A program made the position numbers and the translations under genes. The notes under the pieces are model-generated. The model was not told where the DNA came from, ran no database searches, and saw only the letters and a program-made list of their open reading frames with translations. From Azospirillum baldaniorum (GTDB lineage: Bacteria; Pseudomonadota; Alphaproteobacteria; Azospirillales; Azospirillaceae), in the NCBI RefSeq assembly GCF_003119195.2, contig NZ_CP022261.1, positions 1-64,000 on the forward strand: a stretch of 64,000 bases of DNA, given 5' to 3'. Numbering within the stretch: position 1 is the stretch's first letter; every line of letters begins with the position of its first letter. This document shows, piece by piece, positions 27,601-35,557 of the stretch.

Positions 27601-29830
27601 CGCCCGGGAAATCGCCCGCGCGCGCGGTGCGATGCCGCGCGCCGACCTCGCGGCGGCGCTCGGCGGCCGCGCGGCGCCGCTGACCGAAACGCGGACGTCG
27701 GGCCGCGGCTGGGTGGTGTCCCATTTGCCGACCGGCCTGCCCCTCGTCACGGCCGCTCACGCCGTTCCGACGAAGAACGAATGCCGGAGGGTCGTGGACG
27801 CCATCGGAACGGGCTGGCCCTGGGCGGAGGTCACCTTCGGCCGCCTGCCCGATCTGCTGCGCAGCCCCGCCTACCGCGCCGCCGCCGACCGCTGGGGCGA
27901 GGCCGGTGCGGCGATCCACGCCGTCGGGCAGGCCCGCAAAGCCGTGCGGCAGGCCCAGGCCGCCGTGATCAAGGCGCAGACCATCCTGGTCCAAGTTCAG
28001 GACAAGGAAACCGCCGCTATCGAGAAGCGGAACGGCATCCTGGGCTATGCCCCATCTGCCGACATTCCTGCTGCGGGACTTCGTCAATATGCTATGAGAT
28101 CGGATGCTATGGACGCGCAAAGCGGTCCGGTGCGTGCTATCCGGCAGGATGAGGCCTGTGGTAAATTGCTGTCTGTCCGGGACCGAGACACGGGCGCCGG
28201 ACTTGCCTTGGAGACTCATCGGATGTCCACACTGACCGCCGCCACCGTCGCGGAACCCTCGCTTTTGCCCGAGCCCTTGTCCGGCAAGAGCTTTCCCCTC
28301 TCCGATCCGGCCCTGCGCGCCGCCTACGCCGACGCGGCCCAGACGGCGGCTGATGGCGATGAAGGAGCGCTGACCGTCGCCCGTTTCGCGCAGGGCGACG
28401 ACGTCGCATTGTTCGCCGCCGGGGTCGCGGCGGACGAACTGCGCGCCCTTGCGCGGATCGCCAACCTTCCCCTGGCCGATCATGGGCCCGAGGGCGTCGC
28501 CGTCCCGGTCTCTGCCCTGCCCGTCCTGCGCGGGTTCAGCGCGGTCCCGATCGTCGAGGCCGATCTGACCGCCACCGCGGAGTCGCGGAACTGGTCGCGC
28601 GCCGCGCTTGCCGGCGCCGGTGCCGCCGTTGGAGTGGCGGCCGCGGCCGGAGCCGTCCACCTCGCCGGCCGCGACGATGTTCCGGCGCCGCTCGCCGCGG
28701 CCGAAGCCGTCGATGAACCGATCCGGAACGCGCGCGAGCTGGCCGAAGCCGCGCTCGCCGATGCCGGCCAGATCGCCGAACGGCTGACCCGGAACGCGGC
28801 CGACGTCGGCGCGTCCCTCGCCGAAACCCGCCGGATGATCGAGGAGGCGTTGGCCGGCACCGCGCCATCCGCTGCGGTCGGCCTGCCCGCCGTCACGGCC
28901 GAATCGCCCAAGGTCGATCCGTCTGACCTGGCCAGGGTCAGCGAGGCCGAAGCCGCGATCCGGGATGGCAGCGTCGGCGCGTTGCTGACTCCGGCCGACC
29001 CTGCTGAACCGCAGGCCGTCGCGGACATATTGGCCCGGATCGACGCGGTGCGGGCCGGGATCGCCGCTCCTGTCCAGGAAGTGTCCGAGTCCGCATCGGC
29101 TGCCGCACCGGTGGAAACTGGCCCACTCCTAGCCGGAGTGATCGCCGAGGTGGACGCCAAGGCCGCTGAAACGATCCGCGCCACGCTTGAGGCGAACGGC
29201 AGCGGGGCGTGGTACGAGGGCGCCCTCGACGCCGCACGCGCCGTGGCGCAAAGCGTCGGCGATCTTCAGTTCTCCACCGGTGGCGGCACGGCGTCCGCGT
29301 CCGCCTCCACCCCGGCACCCGCGGCGATCCAGCCCTTTTACGCCCGCAACGATGAGCAAGGCCTTGCCGAGGCTCGCGTCCGCGCGCAGGGCATCCCGTC
29401 GGACGACCTTGTGAACCGGGCCGCCGTGACCGCGGCCCTGCTGGTCCGCCGCGAGGCCGACCCGGCCGCCAACCCGGCGACGCTGGAGGCGCTGCGCGCG
29501 GGCAAGGCGGTGCTCGGGGAAGAGGTCCGGCGCCGCGAGGCGGGGCTTCAGGCGATCCAGCCCTTCTTCGTCGCCGAGGGCGAGGCCGGCCGCAACGAAG
29601 CGGTTCTGCGCGCCAGCCGAATCCCGGCTCCCGATCTGGCGAACCGGCTGGCCATGACCAAAGCCATGCTGGCCGCCAAACCGTCGGAGGCGGGGGGCTC
29701 GGCCGGTGTGCGCGGCTCGCTGGAGCGCGGCGTGGCGGTCCTTGAAGGCGAAACGTCGCGCCGGGCCGCTCTCGACCGGCCTCAGGACATCACCAGGAAG
29801 CCGACGAGGCGTGGGGGGATGGAAAGATGA
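21530..29830 (+). CDS. Giant polyvalent protein: duplicated zincins, truncated FtsH-like AAA, repeated modules
   Basis: 2,766 residues from a GTG inside the previous gene; the overlap has no clear ribosome binding site, so a frameshift joining both genes is possible. Order: an HLPTG module (about 40-75); two copies of a WVxPLxDRL module (about 550-690 and 700-825); a Pro/Ala linker; an AAA domain like FtsH with GPPGVGKTLSARALAGEA (1044 on) but ending before any Walker B; zincin 1 (HEAFH, 1266); zincin 2 (HESVH, 1552); a second HLPTG module (about 2060); a hydrophobic Ala/Gly stretch (about 2355-2380); and two tandem IQPF modules (about 2600 and 2676). About ten Q-[FY]-[SA]-x-x motifs punctuate the modules. 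This fits the polyvalent-protein concept for conjugative elements (family knowledge). An internal ATG at 23084 has a possible ribosome binding site. Confidence 0.82.
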   Translation: MPLQRVEAPAEVAAEVCGSFGVHRMIVGEGEEPLRRWTVTHLPTGYAAGPVDRWETRQEARDWATVLNALAYDWSAVRSRHLAAEILPDERGLHDVMRRLSRRLSERGPGGPSIAAVIEEETALSRAAAALRGREAEIAGLAADAAARTDGGTPGVAVVDVAPGMVAVAGDGDAAAALSDAERFAVAMPGGGEVLLVRNRLDRVAAELRASVRGVLTKGVDADAVWSPAPERAWTGRFGASPIRVRFTPASENRGYPLFRVEAADSSSPFPLHERDRSAILSGDYDERVSDPRARFAALAGARAMLVAGLQERYAARLEAGQTPVAAGHVPHVIDSGLNQGPGATRASFLRHAAAALSAAEPADPRIALLERMAAEPVLTAPRTAFLEPDRDPVSGSDRSEPARRRALADLAFQDALLAGDADAARTLAAALSGPGREGDGTGAAGVARALALRLAEAGDGVRAELVTTTDAARAGAVGYAVPSEAAPTRRLGLFGGEPLPRNRAPLPSTGAANEVTPMQNDDAQFSAGPDAAGAPAVLQAHAEAQFSLGRFDALSAWVEPLEDRLARFAESAGWMTNGVEIGPDPLTGYAPDKASRFNVTVRDGVPISGDGDGEGSRALPRYTVVETVIDDLGSLQDHVVLETTSLVRAVGVVQALTGSAFAQYGFHPDPMVLARQDGERHAREMLLANSIDGPQYSLSSDPTIQGWVRPLGDRLAAFVDEAGWTDAGRQRNYGAGRHFAPPDCADLAISTDAGDPLPGDPAPMRESRLLPRYTVTGFVADPDGDLGVAVLHTTDLGRAVGALRGMQGTPKALAAAVTEVPMASAIDGPQFSVGGIDIGPLERMLHDVATASAPFGIAPPATLTAHDPRVVRSAYTNGLIVNDGARHAGAGAGVRLTPAGRERLAAVLHQPQFAVAPQRPMPWQNQPAAAAPAASAAPAAPPSPWAPPPNVFPTTPAVPRPDGDGGRDAAAKRGAGKEGRTFAGAGDTGPRPIDPSAIAERIADVRGSDALRSELLEVVDYLRDPGRYTALGAKPPKGILLVGPPGVGKTLSARALAGEAQVPFFAVTATDLMSSYISESAKNIKRLYEIRALFHPEMPAYPDPDRVNRAVEALRPVIAKRRPERRQDGGTEDPQYSLGWTPLPEAPEIPALPPPGEVWAHEGWLYQGIGFQCAHAWRDDPAYIEDLRKFSERVAPIVAQTMPQEFSAGRFLVTGDLLATVGRGGALPAMKGWGCTLPVREADGSIRLMPIFAATAVNPANLVYHEAFHVHAQEGRLHAAESRAFRDPGFLDAAVRRYGLDRYGGFSHDAVEEAAAHLSGEMGGGDAGDDSGLQAGRERQAASLRAWLAPATQTVDELFGTIDRIARGTVGRRSSDPVARAQWAPEWPSDSPEIVSRSVFSAPSAAFSLGAVPRLPQLLSYRRQPEPPAPDRIPDPGESILIKEAGQEWLYRAVTPGAAVGLRVDPDPTYQAQQNLLTTALRPLASSCLPTDLAEGRVHVVGAIIAKTGGTDGPIEPLSGLTAPLRSGDGSVHHHAFVAMTDANPANALFHESVHVNLREGRLSADEFLPFCDPESCRLGAERFGFAGYPVRRFAEELAAHAHAEAAAGPAGRTPVAWRSAGDDVRGVRGAALRDHLVADLALPDRTSAVLQALADGTVGARPAVPEVRDLWLREMGQRGGAADPAILRADEVIGPPPALRQYSVADGRDAPLSPADRDALQALSRHLSGAGLPWGFALPCADPHGRRIFTDKTYSAAVGEVRLRPTPDGSYAAEALPWTAPAGRLEQGEPGKWPAHPAMEKAVAAAASFAGGTAMPPVRVLDEEDALGDVPPWQLSRGEYVARRLPDLADLDLRAIDPRLVKPLARRHAAAVFDAVARGEPVPDRVLAGHPVLVQMDAAARAVAPDDRARPVNEPEPGEDWTARPAVLAVSGPDGWEKVTLTVEARGPFAVHRPVDLRIVGWSLAGGPDLDAAALRNAAAAARGRSDAVDGAMRRYEATALAEALDRIAADMDGGTAYRPAAAREIARARGAMPRADLAAALGGRAAPLTETRTSGRGWVVSHLPTGLPLVTAAHAVPTKNECRRVVDAIGTGWPWAEVTFGRLPDLLRSPAYRAAADRWGEAGAAIHAVGQARKAVRQAQAAVIKAQTILVQVQDKETAAIEKRNGILGYAPSADIPAAGLRQYAMRSDAMDAQSGPVRAIRQDEACGKLLSVRDRDTGAGLALETHRMSTLTAATVAEPSLLPEPLSGKSFPLSDPALRAAYADAAQTAADGDEGALTVARFAQGDDVALFAAGVAADELRALARIANLPLADHGPEGVAVPVSALPVLRGFSAVPIVEADLTATAESRNWSRAALAGAGAAVGVAAAAGAVHLAGRDDVPAPLAAAEAVDEPIRNARELAEAALADAGQIAERLTRNAADVGASLAETRRMIEEALAGTAPSAAVGLPAVTAESPKVDPSDLARVSEAEAAIRDGSVGALLTPADPAEPQAVADILARIDAVRAGIAAPVQEVSESASAAAPVETGPLLAGVIAEVDAKAAETIRATLEANGSGAWYEGALDAARAVAQSVGDLQFSTGGGTASASASTPAPAAIQPFYARNDEQGLAEARVRAQGIPSDDLVNRAAVTAALLVRREADPAANPATLEALRAGKAVLGEEVRRREAGLQAIQPFFVAEGEAGRNEAVLRASRIPAPDLANRLAMTKAMLAAKPSEAGGSAGVRGSLERGVAVLEGETSRRAALDRPQDITRKPTRRGGMER

Positions 29831-29836
29831 TGCGTC

Positions 29837-30319
29837 ATGCGACCTGACCAGCGATCCGGCGGCAGCCCGCCGCCTGCGGTCGACGCGAACGCGCTGCTGG
29901 AGCGGATGCGCCTCGAGGCTCCCTTCACCTACGGGTCCGGGCTCATCCACGCCTACACCGCCATCCGCAACCGCGGCGAGGACCCCTATCCGGTCCGCGA
30001 ACGCCTCGCGGCGCATGTGCGCCAGTTGGAGGAGGAAGGCAAGATCCGCCCGAAGGGCCGCCGCCAGGACCCCACGCCGCTGGAGCAATACGCCGACACC
30101 GTCGACGCGATGCGCGCCCACGTCGACGCCATGGCGCGCCTTCCCAAAGGCTCCCAGGCCTACATCGACGAGGGCAAGCTGTTCCGGGCGGCGGAGATCA
30201 ACCTGAAGCGCGTCCACATGACGATGCTCGAGGAGGCCAACCGGCGCGAAACCCCTGTTCAGGGGGCGGCGCCGGCGGCGCGGCAGAGGCGCTCGGCGCG
30301 CGGCGGCGCCGAGCGCTGA
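29837..30319 (+). CDS. Hypothetical transfer-region protein, 160 residues
   Basis: Begins MRPDQRSGGSPPPAVDANAL six bases after the giant gene stops, so it is probably co-transcribed. The body is charged and helical (AAHVRQLEEEGKIRPKGRRQ, LFRAAEINLKRVHMTMLEEA), with a basic Arg-rich tail. No membrane or secretion signals. I do not recognise the family. Position directly ahead of virD4 suggests a relaxosome or coupling-protein accessory role, which is inference. The start could also be slightly different since no strong ribosome binding site is visible. Confidence 0.65.
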   Translation: MRPDQRSGGSPPPAVDANALLERMRLEAPFTYGSGLIHAYTAIRNRGEDPYPVRERLAAHVRQLEEEGKIRPKGRRQDPTPLEQYADTVDAMRAHVDAMARLPKGSQAYIDEGKLFRAAEINLKRVHMTMLEEANRRETPVQGAAPAARQRRSARGGAER

Positions 30320-30343
30320 GAACGCCGGTGCTCGATTTCCCGA

Positions 30344-30371
30344 CCATGCCGCCGTCACACTGGCGGCATGG
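30344..30371 (+). promoter_or_regulatory. Hairpin containing the virD4 start codon
   Basis: CCATGCCGCC (30344-30353) and GGCGGCATGG (30362-30371) are perfect inverse complements separated by eight bases. The ATG of virD4 lies within the second arm (30368-30370), and no clear ribosome binding site precedes it. In mRNA this 10-bp GC-rich stem would hide the start codon; in DNA it is a palindrome suitable for a dimeric repressor. Either way it is placed to control coupling-protein synthesis. Confidence 0.65.
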
Positions 30372-32878
30372 TCGAAGAAATCGAACGTCAGAAAGCGATC
30401 GCCTGGTTCGTCATGAGCGCCCTGATCGGCCTTCTGGCCGCGGCGGCGCTCCTGACCTGCGCATTCCCGCTCTACAAGCTGTTCAACAGGCTCGACTTCT
30501 CCCGGTCGACAGCGACCTGGCCGGCGCTGGGTGCGCTGCACGATCCGGGCTGGCGGCCCGGTTTCTCCCTCCGCTGGCTGCGCGACACCGGGGCCTACTA
30601 CGCCATCGGGCTCTGGCAATACCCGACCCTCTGGGCCAAGCCCCTGTGGGTGCTGCTCGTGCAGGCGCCCCTGGAGGTCTGGGGCATGCCGCACTGGAGC
30701 GTGATGGTGTCCCTGGCCGCTGGGCTCCTCGTGGCGCTGCGCGTGGCCGAGCGTTGCCCCTACGAGCTGCAGCGCAAGAGTCACGGCAGCGCCCGTTTCG
30801 CCACCGACCGCGACATCCGGAAGGCCGCCTGGGATGCCAAGGACCGCTACGTCAAGAAGCGCGGGCTCTACTCGCCGACGGGCATCGTGCTGGGACGGGC
30901 GCCCAACGGCCGCCTGCTGCGGATGCCGGAGACGCTGTCGGCGATCCTCATCGCGCCGCCCGGCTCCGGCAAATCCGCCGGCATCATCCTCCCCAACCTG
31001 CTGGCCGACTGGCCCGAATACCAGCCGATCCTGGGCTTCGAGACCTTCGGCTGGGCGCTGGGGCGCAAGACCTACTGCCCGAAGCCCACCTTCGTGGTCA
31101 ACGATCCTAAGGGGGAACTGTACGCCAAGGCCCTCAAATGGCTGATCAAGGCCGGCTACAAGGTCATCAGGCTGAGCCTCGGATCGATGGACGGCGACCG
31201 CTGGAACCCGCTGGGGTTCGACAGCCTTCCCGGCGGCCGCGAGGTGCCGCGGACCCGCACCCGCATCCTCGACGCCCTGGGGCGGGTCTACGCCGATCCC
31301 ATCCGCGCCCTGGAGATCCTGATGGTCGAGGTCCGCGACCGGACGGACTGGGTCGCCGCTCTGGGAGCCGACCCGACGCTCGGCGGCCGCCTGGTGATCC
31401 GCGATGAGGTGATCGCGCTCGAAGCCGACGCCCTTGCCACCTGGACGTCGCCGGCCCGCGCCACTCTGAAGGACGTGCTGGGCGACATCATGAAGCTGTT
31501 CACCTGGCAGGCGCAGCGCGAGCAGTACGTCAAGCGTCTGGCGACCATGGCCATCGACGAGAAGATCGAGCCGCATTGGCGCGACAAGGGCCGGGCGGCC
31601 CTCCAGGGCTTCTCGCTGTTCACCATCTACCGCTGCGAGGCCGATCCGCAGCTCGGCGAGCCGTCCTTCGGTCGCCTCATCGACTTCATGACGGAGGCGA
31701 CGAAGAACTTCCAGCCCGATCCCACCGCCGGCGAGGACCAGGACGCGGTCGCCTCCATGCTCCAGGCCTGGATCGCCGAGGCCGAGCAGCGGGGCTACCC
31801 CGCGCGCGTCATCACCGAGCTGGCCTCGCTGTCCCGCACGCCGTCGAAGGAGCGCGGGTCCGTCCTGTCGACCATGGAAGGCGGCATCGACATCTTCAAG
31901 GTGGCCACCGTGCGCAGCCGCACGTCGGCCTCCGATTTCGGGCTGGACGAGCTGCGCTTCTCCAAGAAGCCCGTGGCCCTGTTCATCGTGACGCCGCTGG
32001 AAGACGCCGTGGCGCTCGGCAAGATCACCGGCATGTTCTTCGAGAGCAGCGCCGCGCGTTTCATCAGTCAGGATGAGAAGGACATCAAAACCAAGGGTCG
32101 CCCGATCATCTACCTCGCCGACGAGTTCTGGACCCTGCCCACCGGTATGGAGAGCTTCCTGCAGATCCCGGCGCTCGGTCGCGGCCAGTGGGTGCAGCTC
32201 CTGCTGGTCGGCCAGAGCTACGGCCAGATCGCGCTCAAGATCAACAAGGAGGCCGTCGGCATCCTCAAATCGGCGGTCGGCGCGCAGATCCTCCTGCAGC
32301 AGAACGACAGCGAGACCGCGGAAGCCGTCAGCAAGGCGGTCGGCAACTACACGGCGATCACCGCCAACGTCAGCCAGACGGAGGGCGCCGGCAAGGAGGT
32401 CAAGATGTTCCAGTGGAACACCTCGCGGTCGGCCACCGGGCTTCCGCTCCTGCCCGCGCAGCGTCTGCTCACCATGCGCAAGCTGGAAGAGCAGTACGTC
32501 CTCTATCAGGGCATGATGAGCCGGCCGATCGAATGTTCGTCGCCGGCGTGGTTCAACGACCCGGTGATGACCGAGCGGCTTACCGGCGAGCGGCCAGGCG
32601 GCCTCGCCCGGTTCGGCCGATTCGTCGCGGCTATGTTGCCGCGCACCGCCTCTCCGGCCCCGCTGGTCGGCGCCGCGCGCACCGACGACGAGTTCGAGCG
32701 CGCCGCCGCCGCGGCGATCGCGGCCGCGGTGGCCGCCCAGGAGCAGAAGGTGGCCAACCAGAACGCCGTCCTGGGCCAGGCTCCGGCCGGCGCCGCGCCG
32801 CCCTCGCAGGGCTCGACCTTCCAACCCGCAAGCGGCGCCGACTTCGTCGCCGGCGACGATCAGAGCAAGGCCGCGTGA
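30368..32878 (+). CDS. virD4: Type IV secretion coupling protein, VirD4/TraG family
   Basis: 836 residues. Two N-terminal membrane segments (about 14-38, LIGLLAAAALLTCAFPLYKL, and about 110-130) anchor it in the inner membrane. The cytosolic part has Walker A APPGSGKSAG (about 197) and Walker B GRPIIYLADEFWTLP (about 580), plus FVVNDPKGELY, all features of VirD4/TraG ATPases that bring relaxase-DNA complexes to the type IV secretion channel (family knowledge). The length is a little above the usual 600-700 because of an Ala-rich tail. It follows the giant genes and precedes an HExxH protein; the matching VirB10/VirB11 genes are 29 kb away on the other strand. A perfect hairpin covers its start. 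Confidence 0.93.
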   Translation: MVEEIERQKAIAWFVMSALIGLLAAAALLTCAFPLYKLFNRLDFSRSTATWPALGALHDPGWRPGFSLRWLRDTGAYYAIGLWQYPTLWAKPLWVLLVQAPLEVWGMPHWSVMVSLAAGLLVALRVAERCPYELQRKSHGSARFATDRDIRKAAWDAKDRYVKKRGLYSPTGIVLGRAPNGRLLRMPETLSAILIAPPGSGKSAGIILPNLLADWPEYQPILGFETFGWALGRKTYCPKPTFVVNDPKGELYAKALKWLIKAGYKVIRLSLGSMDGDRWNPLGFDSLPGGREVPRTRTRILDALGRVYADPIRALEILMVEVRDRTDWVAALGADPTLGGRLVIRDEVIALEADALATWTSPARATLKDVLGDIMKLFTWQAQREQYVKRLATMAIDEKIEPHWRDKGRAALQGFSLFTIYRCEADPQLGEPSFGRLIDFMTEATKNFQPDPTAGEDQDAVASMLQAWIAEAEQRGYPARVITELASLSRTPSKERGSVLSTMEGGIDIFKVATVRSRTSASDFGLDELRFSKKPVALFIVTPLEDAVALGKITGMFFESSAARFISQDEKDIKTKGRPIIYLADEFWTLPTGMESFLQIPALGRGQWVQLLLVGQSYGQIALKINKEAVGILKSAVGAQILLQQNDSETAEAVSKAVGNYTAITANVSQTEGAGKEVKMFQWNTSRSATGLPLLPAQRLLTMRKLEEQYVLYQGMMSRPIECSSPAWFNDPVMTERLTGERPGGLARFGRFVAAMLPRTASPAPLVGAARTDDEFERAAAAAIAAAVAAQEQKVANQNAVLGQAPAGAAPPSQGSTFQPASGADFVAGDDQSKAA

Positions 32879-32896
32879 CCCTGCTCATCCCACAAC

Positions 32897-32913
32897 GCCG
32901 GCGTCACGCCGGC
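32897..32913. promoter_or_regulatory. 17-bp palindrome between virD4 and the next gene
   Basis: GCCGGCGT-C-ACGCCGGC is a perfect palindrome 18 bases after the virD4 stop and 20 bases before the next start. There is no T-run, so it is a weak candidate for an intrinsic terminator. It may attenuate transcription, stabilise the upstream mRNA or bind a protein. Confidence 0.4.
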
Positions 32914-32933
32914 ACGCCACCTGAGGTCCCCCC

Positions 32934-34214
32934 ATGCTGCTGATGCCCCCTGTGACGGTTCCCCCTCCCGTCCCCGCCTACCACGCCGAAGCGCCGCCTC
33001 GCCCCCAGCTCATCCGCGTCGCCGGAGGGCAACTCTGCGTGCCGCCAGGGCAGGCGCTCACGCGTGACATGCTCGATGCTTCACAGAGCGACGCCGACCG
33101 GGCGAGCACCACCCACCTCAAGAGGCGCCTTGCCCAATTGCCGTCCGGAGCCGAGGTCGTGGCCGGCGCCGAGCGTACGGGGACCGCCGTCTACATCGAT
33201 CGCTTTGCCATGCTCAAAGCCGCTGGTGTCGCAGCCGCCTATGTACCGTCGGTAAACGCGGTGCTGCTGGACCCCCAGACGCCGCCGGACGACGCGGTGC
33301 ATTATCTCGGCCATGAATTCGATCACGCGCGCCGCCGTGGGCCGGCAACCGACCCACGGTTGGCGGCGTTCCCGACAGAAGATCGCGTCGTCGTCGGCAT
33401 GCCCCGCGAGCGTTTCGCCGCGGAAATGGTCCGCGAGGAGTCTCAGGTGCACGCCCGCCAAGTTGCTCTGCTCGTCGAGCTGGCCGAGCGTGGCCGCTCC
33501 GCACCCCTCGCCGGTCTGGTCCGGAACGACGCGGACGGTTCCCGTCCGCTGTGGGCTGAAGCCGTCGATACCTACAAGAAGGAGATGGCCAGGAGTCGCG
33601 ACCCGGAGAGGGCGCGCGAAGTGACGGCCGACCGCATCGCTGCCGATCCGCATTTCACCGCAGCTTATTCTGAGTTCGCGCGCGTTCAGTGGGAAGGCGC
33701 CCAAACCCGTTGCGCGGCGATCGGCGCGCAGTCCATGAACGACGCCCCCGTCGGCGTCACGTCGGTCAGCTTCACCCCGCAGACCAGCTATGCCCAGCCT
33801 TCCGGCGGCCGCAGCCCCATCGGCGGCGGGCCCGTCCCAGTGTCGTACACACCCGCACCGCACCAGCCTTCACGCAGCTACACCGAGCTTCCCGGCATAG
33901 GGTTGCCCGAGGTCGCCCGCCTTCCGGTCGCCGCCGCATCGGCGGACGAGCGCCGTCGTCTAGCCGCCGAACTCAGCGTCAGTTCGGACGCCGTTCTGAG
34001 CCAGCGAGCGCTTGTCACGCAGGCGACCCGCCGAGAGTTGATGTCTGGAAATACGCGGCCCATCGATCAGATCGCCGCACTCGACGGCGGGTTGGACATA
34101 CTGCGCCAGGTTGCCCGCGGCCGCGGCCTCGATGTTCCTGTTCTCCCTCCCGCGTCACGTGACAACGTCCAGCGGATGGGGCCAGGTCTTCGAACCGGCG
34201 GCCTCGAACTCTGA
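32934..34214 (+). CDS. HExxH metallopeptidase-like protein, possible secreted effector
   Basis: 426 residues. The centre of the N-terminal half reads LDPQTPPDDAVHYLGHEFDH (HEFDH near residue 127) and is followed about 40 residues later by MVREESQVHARQVALL, where a Glu could be the third zinc ligand. This layout matches DUF6782-like putative metallopeptidases seen in effector-type proteins (family recollection; not verified). No signal peptide. The C-terminal half is Pro/Ser-rich and then helical, as in substrates of type IV systems. GAGGT lies upstream of the ATG. Being directly after virD4 supports an effector or entry-protein role, by inference. Confidence 0.6.
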   Translation: MLLMPPVTVPPPVPAYHAEAPPRPQLIRVAGGQLCVPPGQALTRDMLDASQSDADRASTTHLKRRLAQLPSGAEVVAGAERTGTAVYIDRFAMLKAAGVAAAYVPSVNAVLLDPQTPPDDAVHYLGHEFDHARRRGPATDPRLAAFPTEDRVVVGMPRERFAAEMVREESQVHARQVALLVELAERGRSAPLAGLVRNDADGSRPLWAEAVDTYKKEMARSRDPERAREVTADRIAADPHFTAAYSEFARVQWEGAQTRCAAIGAQSMNDAPVGVTSVSFTPQTSYAQPSGGRSPIGGGPVPVSYTPAPHQPSRSYTELPGIGLPEVARLPVAAASADERRRLAAELSVSSDAVLSQRALVTQATRRELMSGNTRPIDQIAALDGGLDILRQVARGRGLDVPVLPPASRDNVQRMGPGLRTGGLEL

Positions 34215-34258
34215 CCATAGCTTCGCGGCTTGGCGAGCATCGCCTCAAGCTTGGTTTA

Positions 34259-35110
34259 GAGTGCGTAACAAAACCGGCTGGGAACGGTTGGTAGGGGCAT
34301 GGCAGCCCCTCTTGTTTGCGACGCCTTGTGGGCGATCATCGAACCTCTGATCCCGCCGGAGCCGCCCAAGCCGAAAGGCGGACGGCCCCGGCTGTGCGAT
34401 CGTGCTGCGCTGACCGGCATCCTGTTCGTGCTGCGCACGGGTATTCCTTGGGAGCTTCTGCCGGTGGAGATGGGCTGCGGCTCGGGTATGACCTGCTGGC
34501 GGCGTCTGCACGAGTGGCATCGGGCTGGCGTGTGGGAACGGCTGCATCGTGTGCTGCTCGACCGTCTCGGCTATGCCAACGCCATCAACTGGGATCGTGC
34601 GGCGGTGGACAGCGCCAGCGTCCCGGCAAAAAGGGGGGTGAGGAGACCGGCCCGAACCCGACGGATCGCGGCAAGCCGGGCTCCAAGCGCCACATCCTCG
34701 TCGATGCTAACGGCATCCCGCTCGCCCTGAGGATCTCGCCAGCCAACCGGCACGACAGCAAGCTGCTGGAGGCGCTGGTCGATGCCGTGCCGGCGATCCG
34801 CCAGTGTGCGGGCCGGCCCCGGCGGCGACCGGCCAAGCTGCATGCCGACAAGGGCTACGACTTCGCTCACTGCCGGCGGGCGCTGCGCCAACGAGCGATC
34901 ATTCCGCGGATTGCCCGGCGTGGCGTCGAAAGCAGCGAGCGTCTCGGCCGATATCGATGGGTGGTCGAGCGTACGCTCGCTTGGTTTGCCCGCTTCCGCC
35001 GCATCGCCGTCCGCTACGAACGGCGCGCCGACATCTTCACTGCCTTTCACCATATCGCGGCCAGCCTCATCTGCTGGCGCTTCGTCCAGAGATGGTTCTG
35101 TTAGGCGCTC
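34259..35110 (+). mobile_element. IS5-family insertion sequence, copy A, 852 bp
   Basis: Ends GAGTGCGTAACAAAACC and, inverted at the right, GAGCGCCTAACAGAACC. TTA flanks it on both sides (34256-34258 and 35111-35113), the three-base duplication expected for this group. The element appears identical to copy B 1,528 bases downstream, so one is a recent transposition product. Confidence 0.9.
34299..35104 (+). CDS. IS5-family transposase (copy A), two frames joined by frameshift
   Basis: The first frame gives MAAPLVCDALWAIIEPLIPP and the first Asp in WDRAAVDSASVPAK. The second frame carries GSKRHILVDANGIPL, HADKGYDFAHC (second Asp) and YRWVVERTLAWFARFRR (Glu). The frames overlap at AAAAAGGGGGG (34628-34638), a slippery run where a minus-one shift yields the full enzyme of about 265 residues. 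Downstream residues RIAVRYERRADIFTAFHHIA are typical of the family's C-terminus. Both halves appear intact. Confidence 0.88.
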
Positions 35111-35426
35111 TTAGCAAACCAGGAGAGCCATCCGCCGGGGTTGCCGACCGAATGGAGTTCCACAGTGCGCGCAAGGTTGCCATTGCCAGTCCATCCTGTG
35201 GCAACGCCTTGGCCATCCGTTCCAGCTCGGCCGTGAACACGCCGCGATACGATATGCTCCAGCATGAGATCGCGTGGTGCCGATCTTGATCGTTCATGTT
35301 CAGCAGCCTGACGGCTTCCAGCGTCCAAGGGTCCGTAGGAGCAACGCGCACGAATGCCGCCAGCCCTTCGGGAAGCCGGGAACACACGTCTCCATGCATC
35401 GGCCTGTCTCCGCTCCGGTTGGTCAC

Positions 35427-35557
35427 GCTCCGCAGCGCGTCTTCACTCCAATCATTCTACGGGCACACTGGAACCGATTTCGCGCACCGGCGGGCCCGCT
35501 TCTCACCTTCAGCAGATCGCGTCGCTAATCGGCGGTCATTGGCGTCACGCTCCAGTC
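35427..35557. other. Short non-coding segment bordering the IS6 element
   Basis: About 130 bases between the interrupted small gene and the left end of the IS6 element. One frame reads NDWSEDALRS just upstream of the GTG of the small gene, but a TAG lies immediately before. Nothing else is recognised. Confidence 0.35.

Larger units (their letters stand above)
34245..35426 (-). pseudogene. 108-codon gene interrupted near its 3' end by IS5-family copy A
   Basis: Removing the IS and one TTA duplicate restores an uninterrupted frame of 109 codons (327 bases) ending SPGLLNQA and TGA at 34247-34245. The product starts at a GTG (TNRSGDRPMHGDV) and contains LEAVRLLNMNDQDRHHAISC and GVFTAELERMAKALPQ. 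It looks like a soluble protein but I do not recognise it. The interrupted version still encodes all but the last few residues, with IS-derived codons substituted, so it may remain partly functional. Confidence 0.55.
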
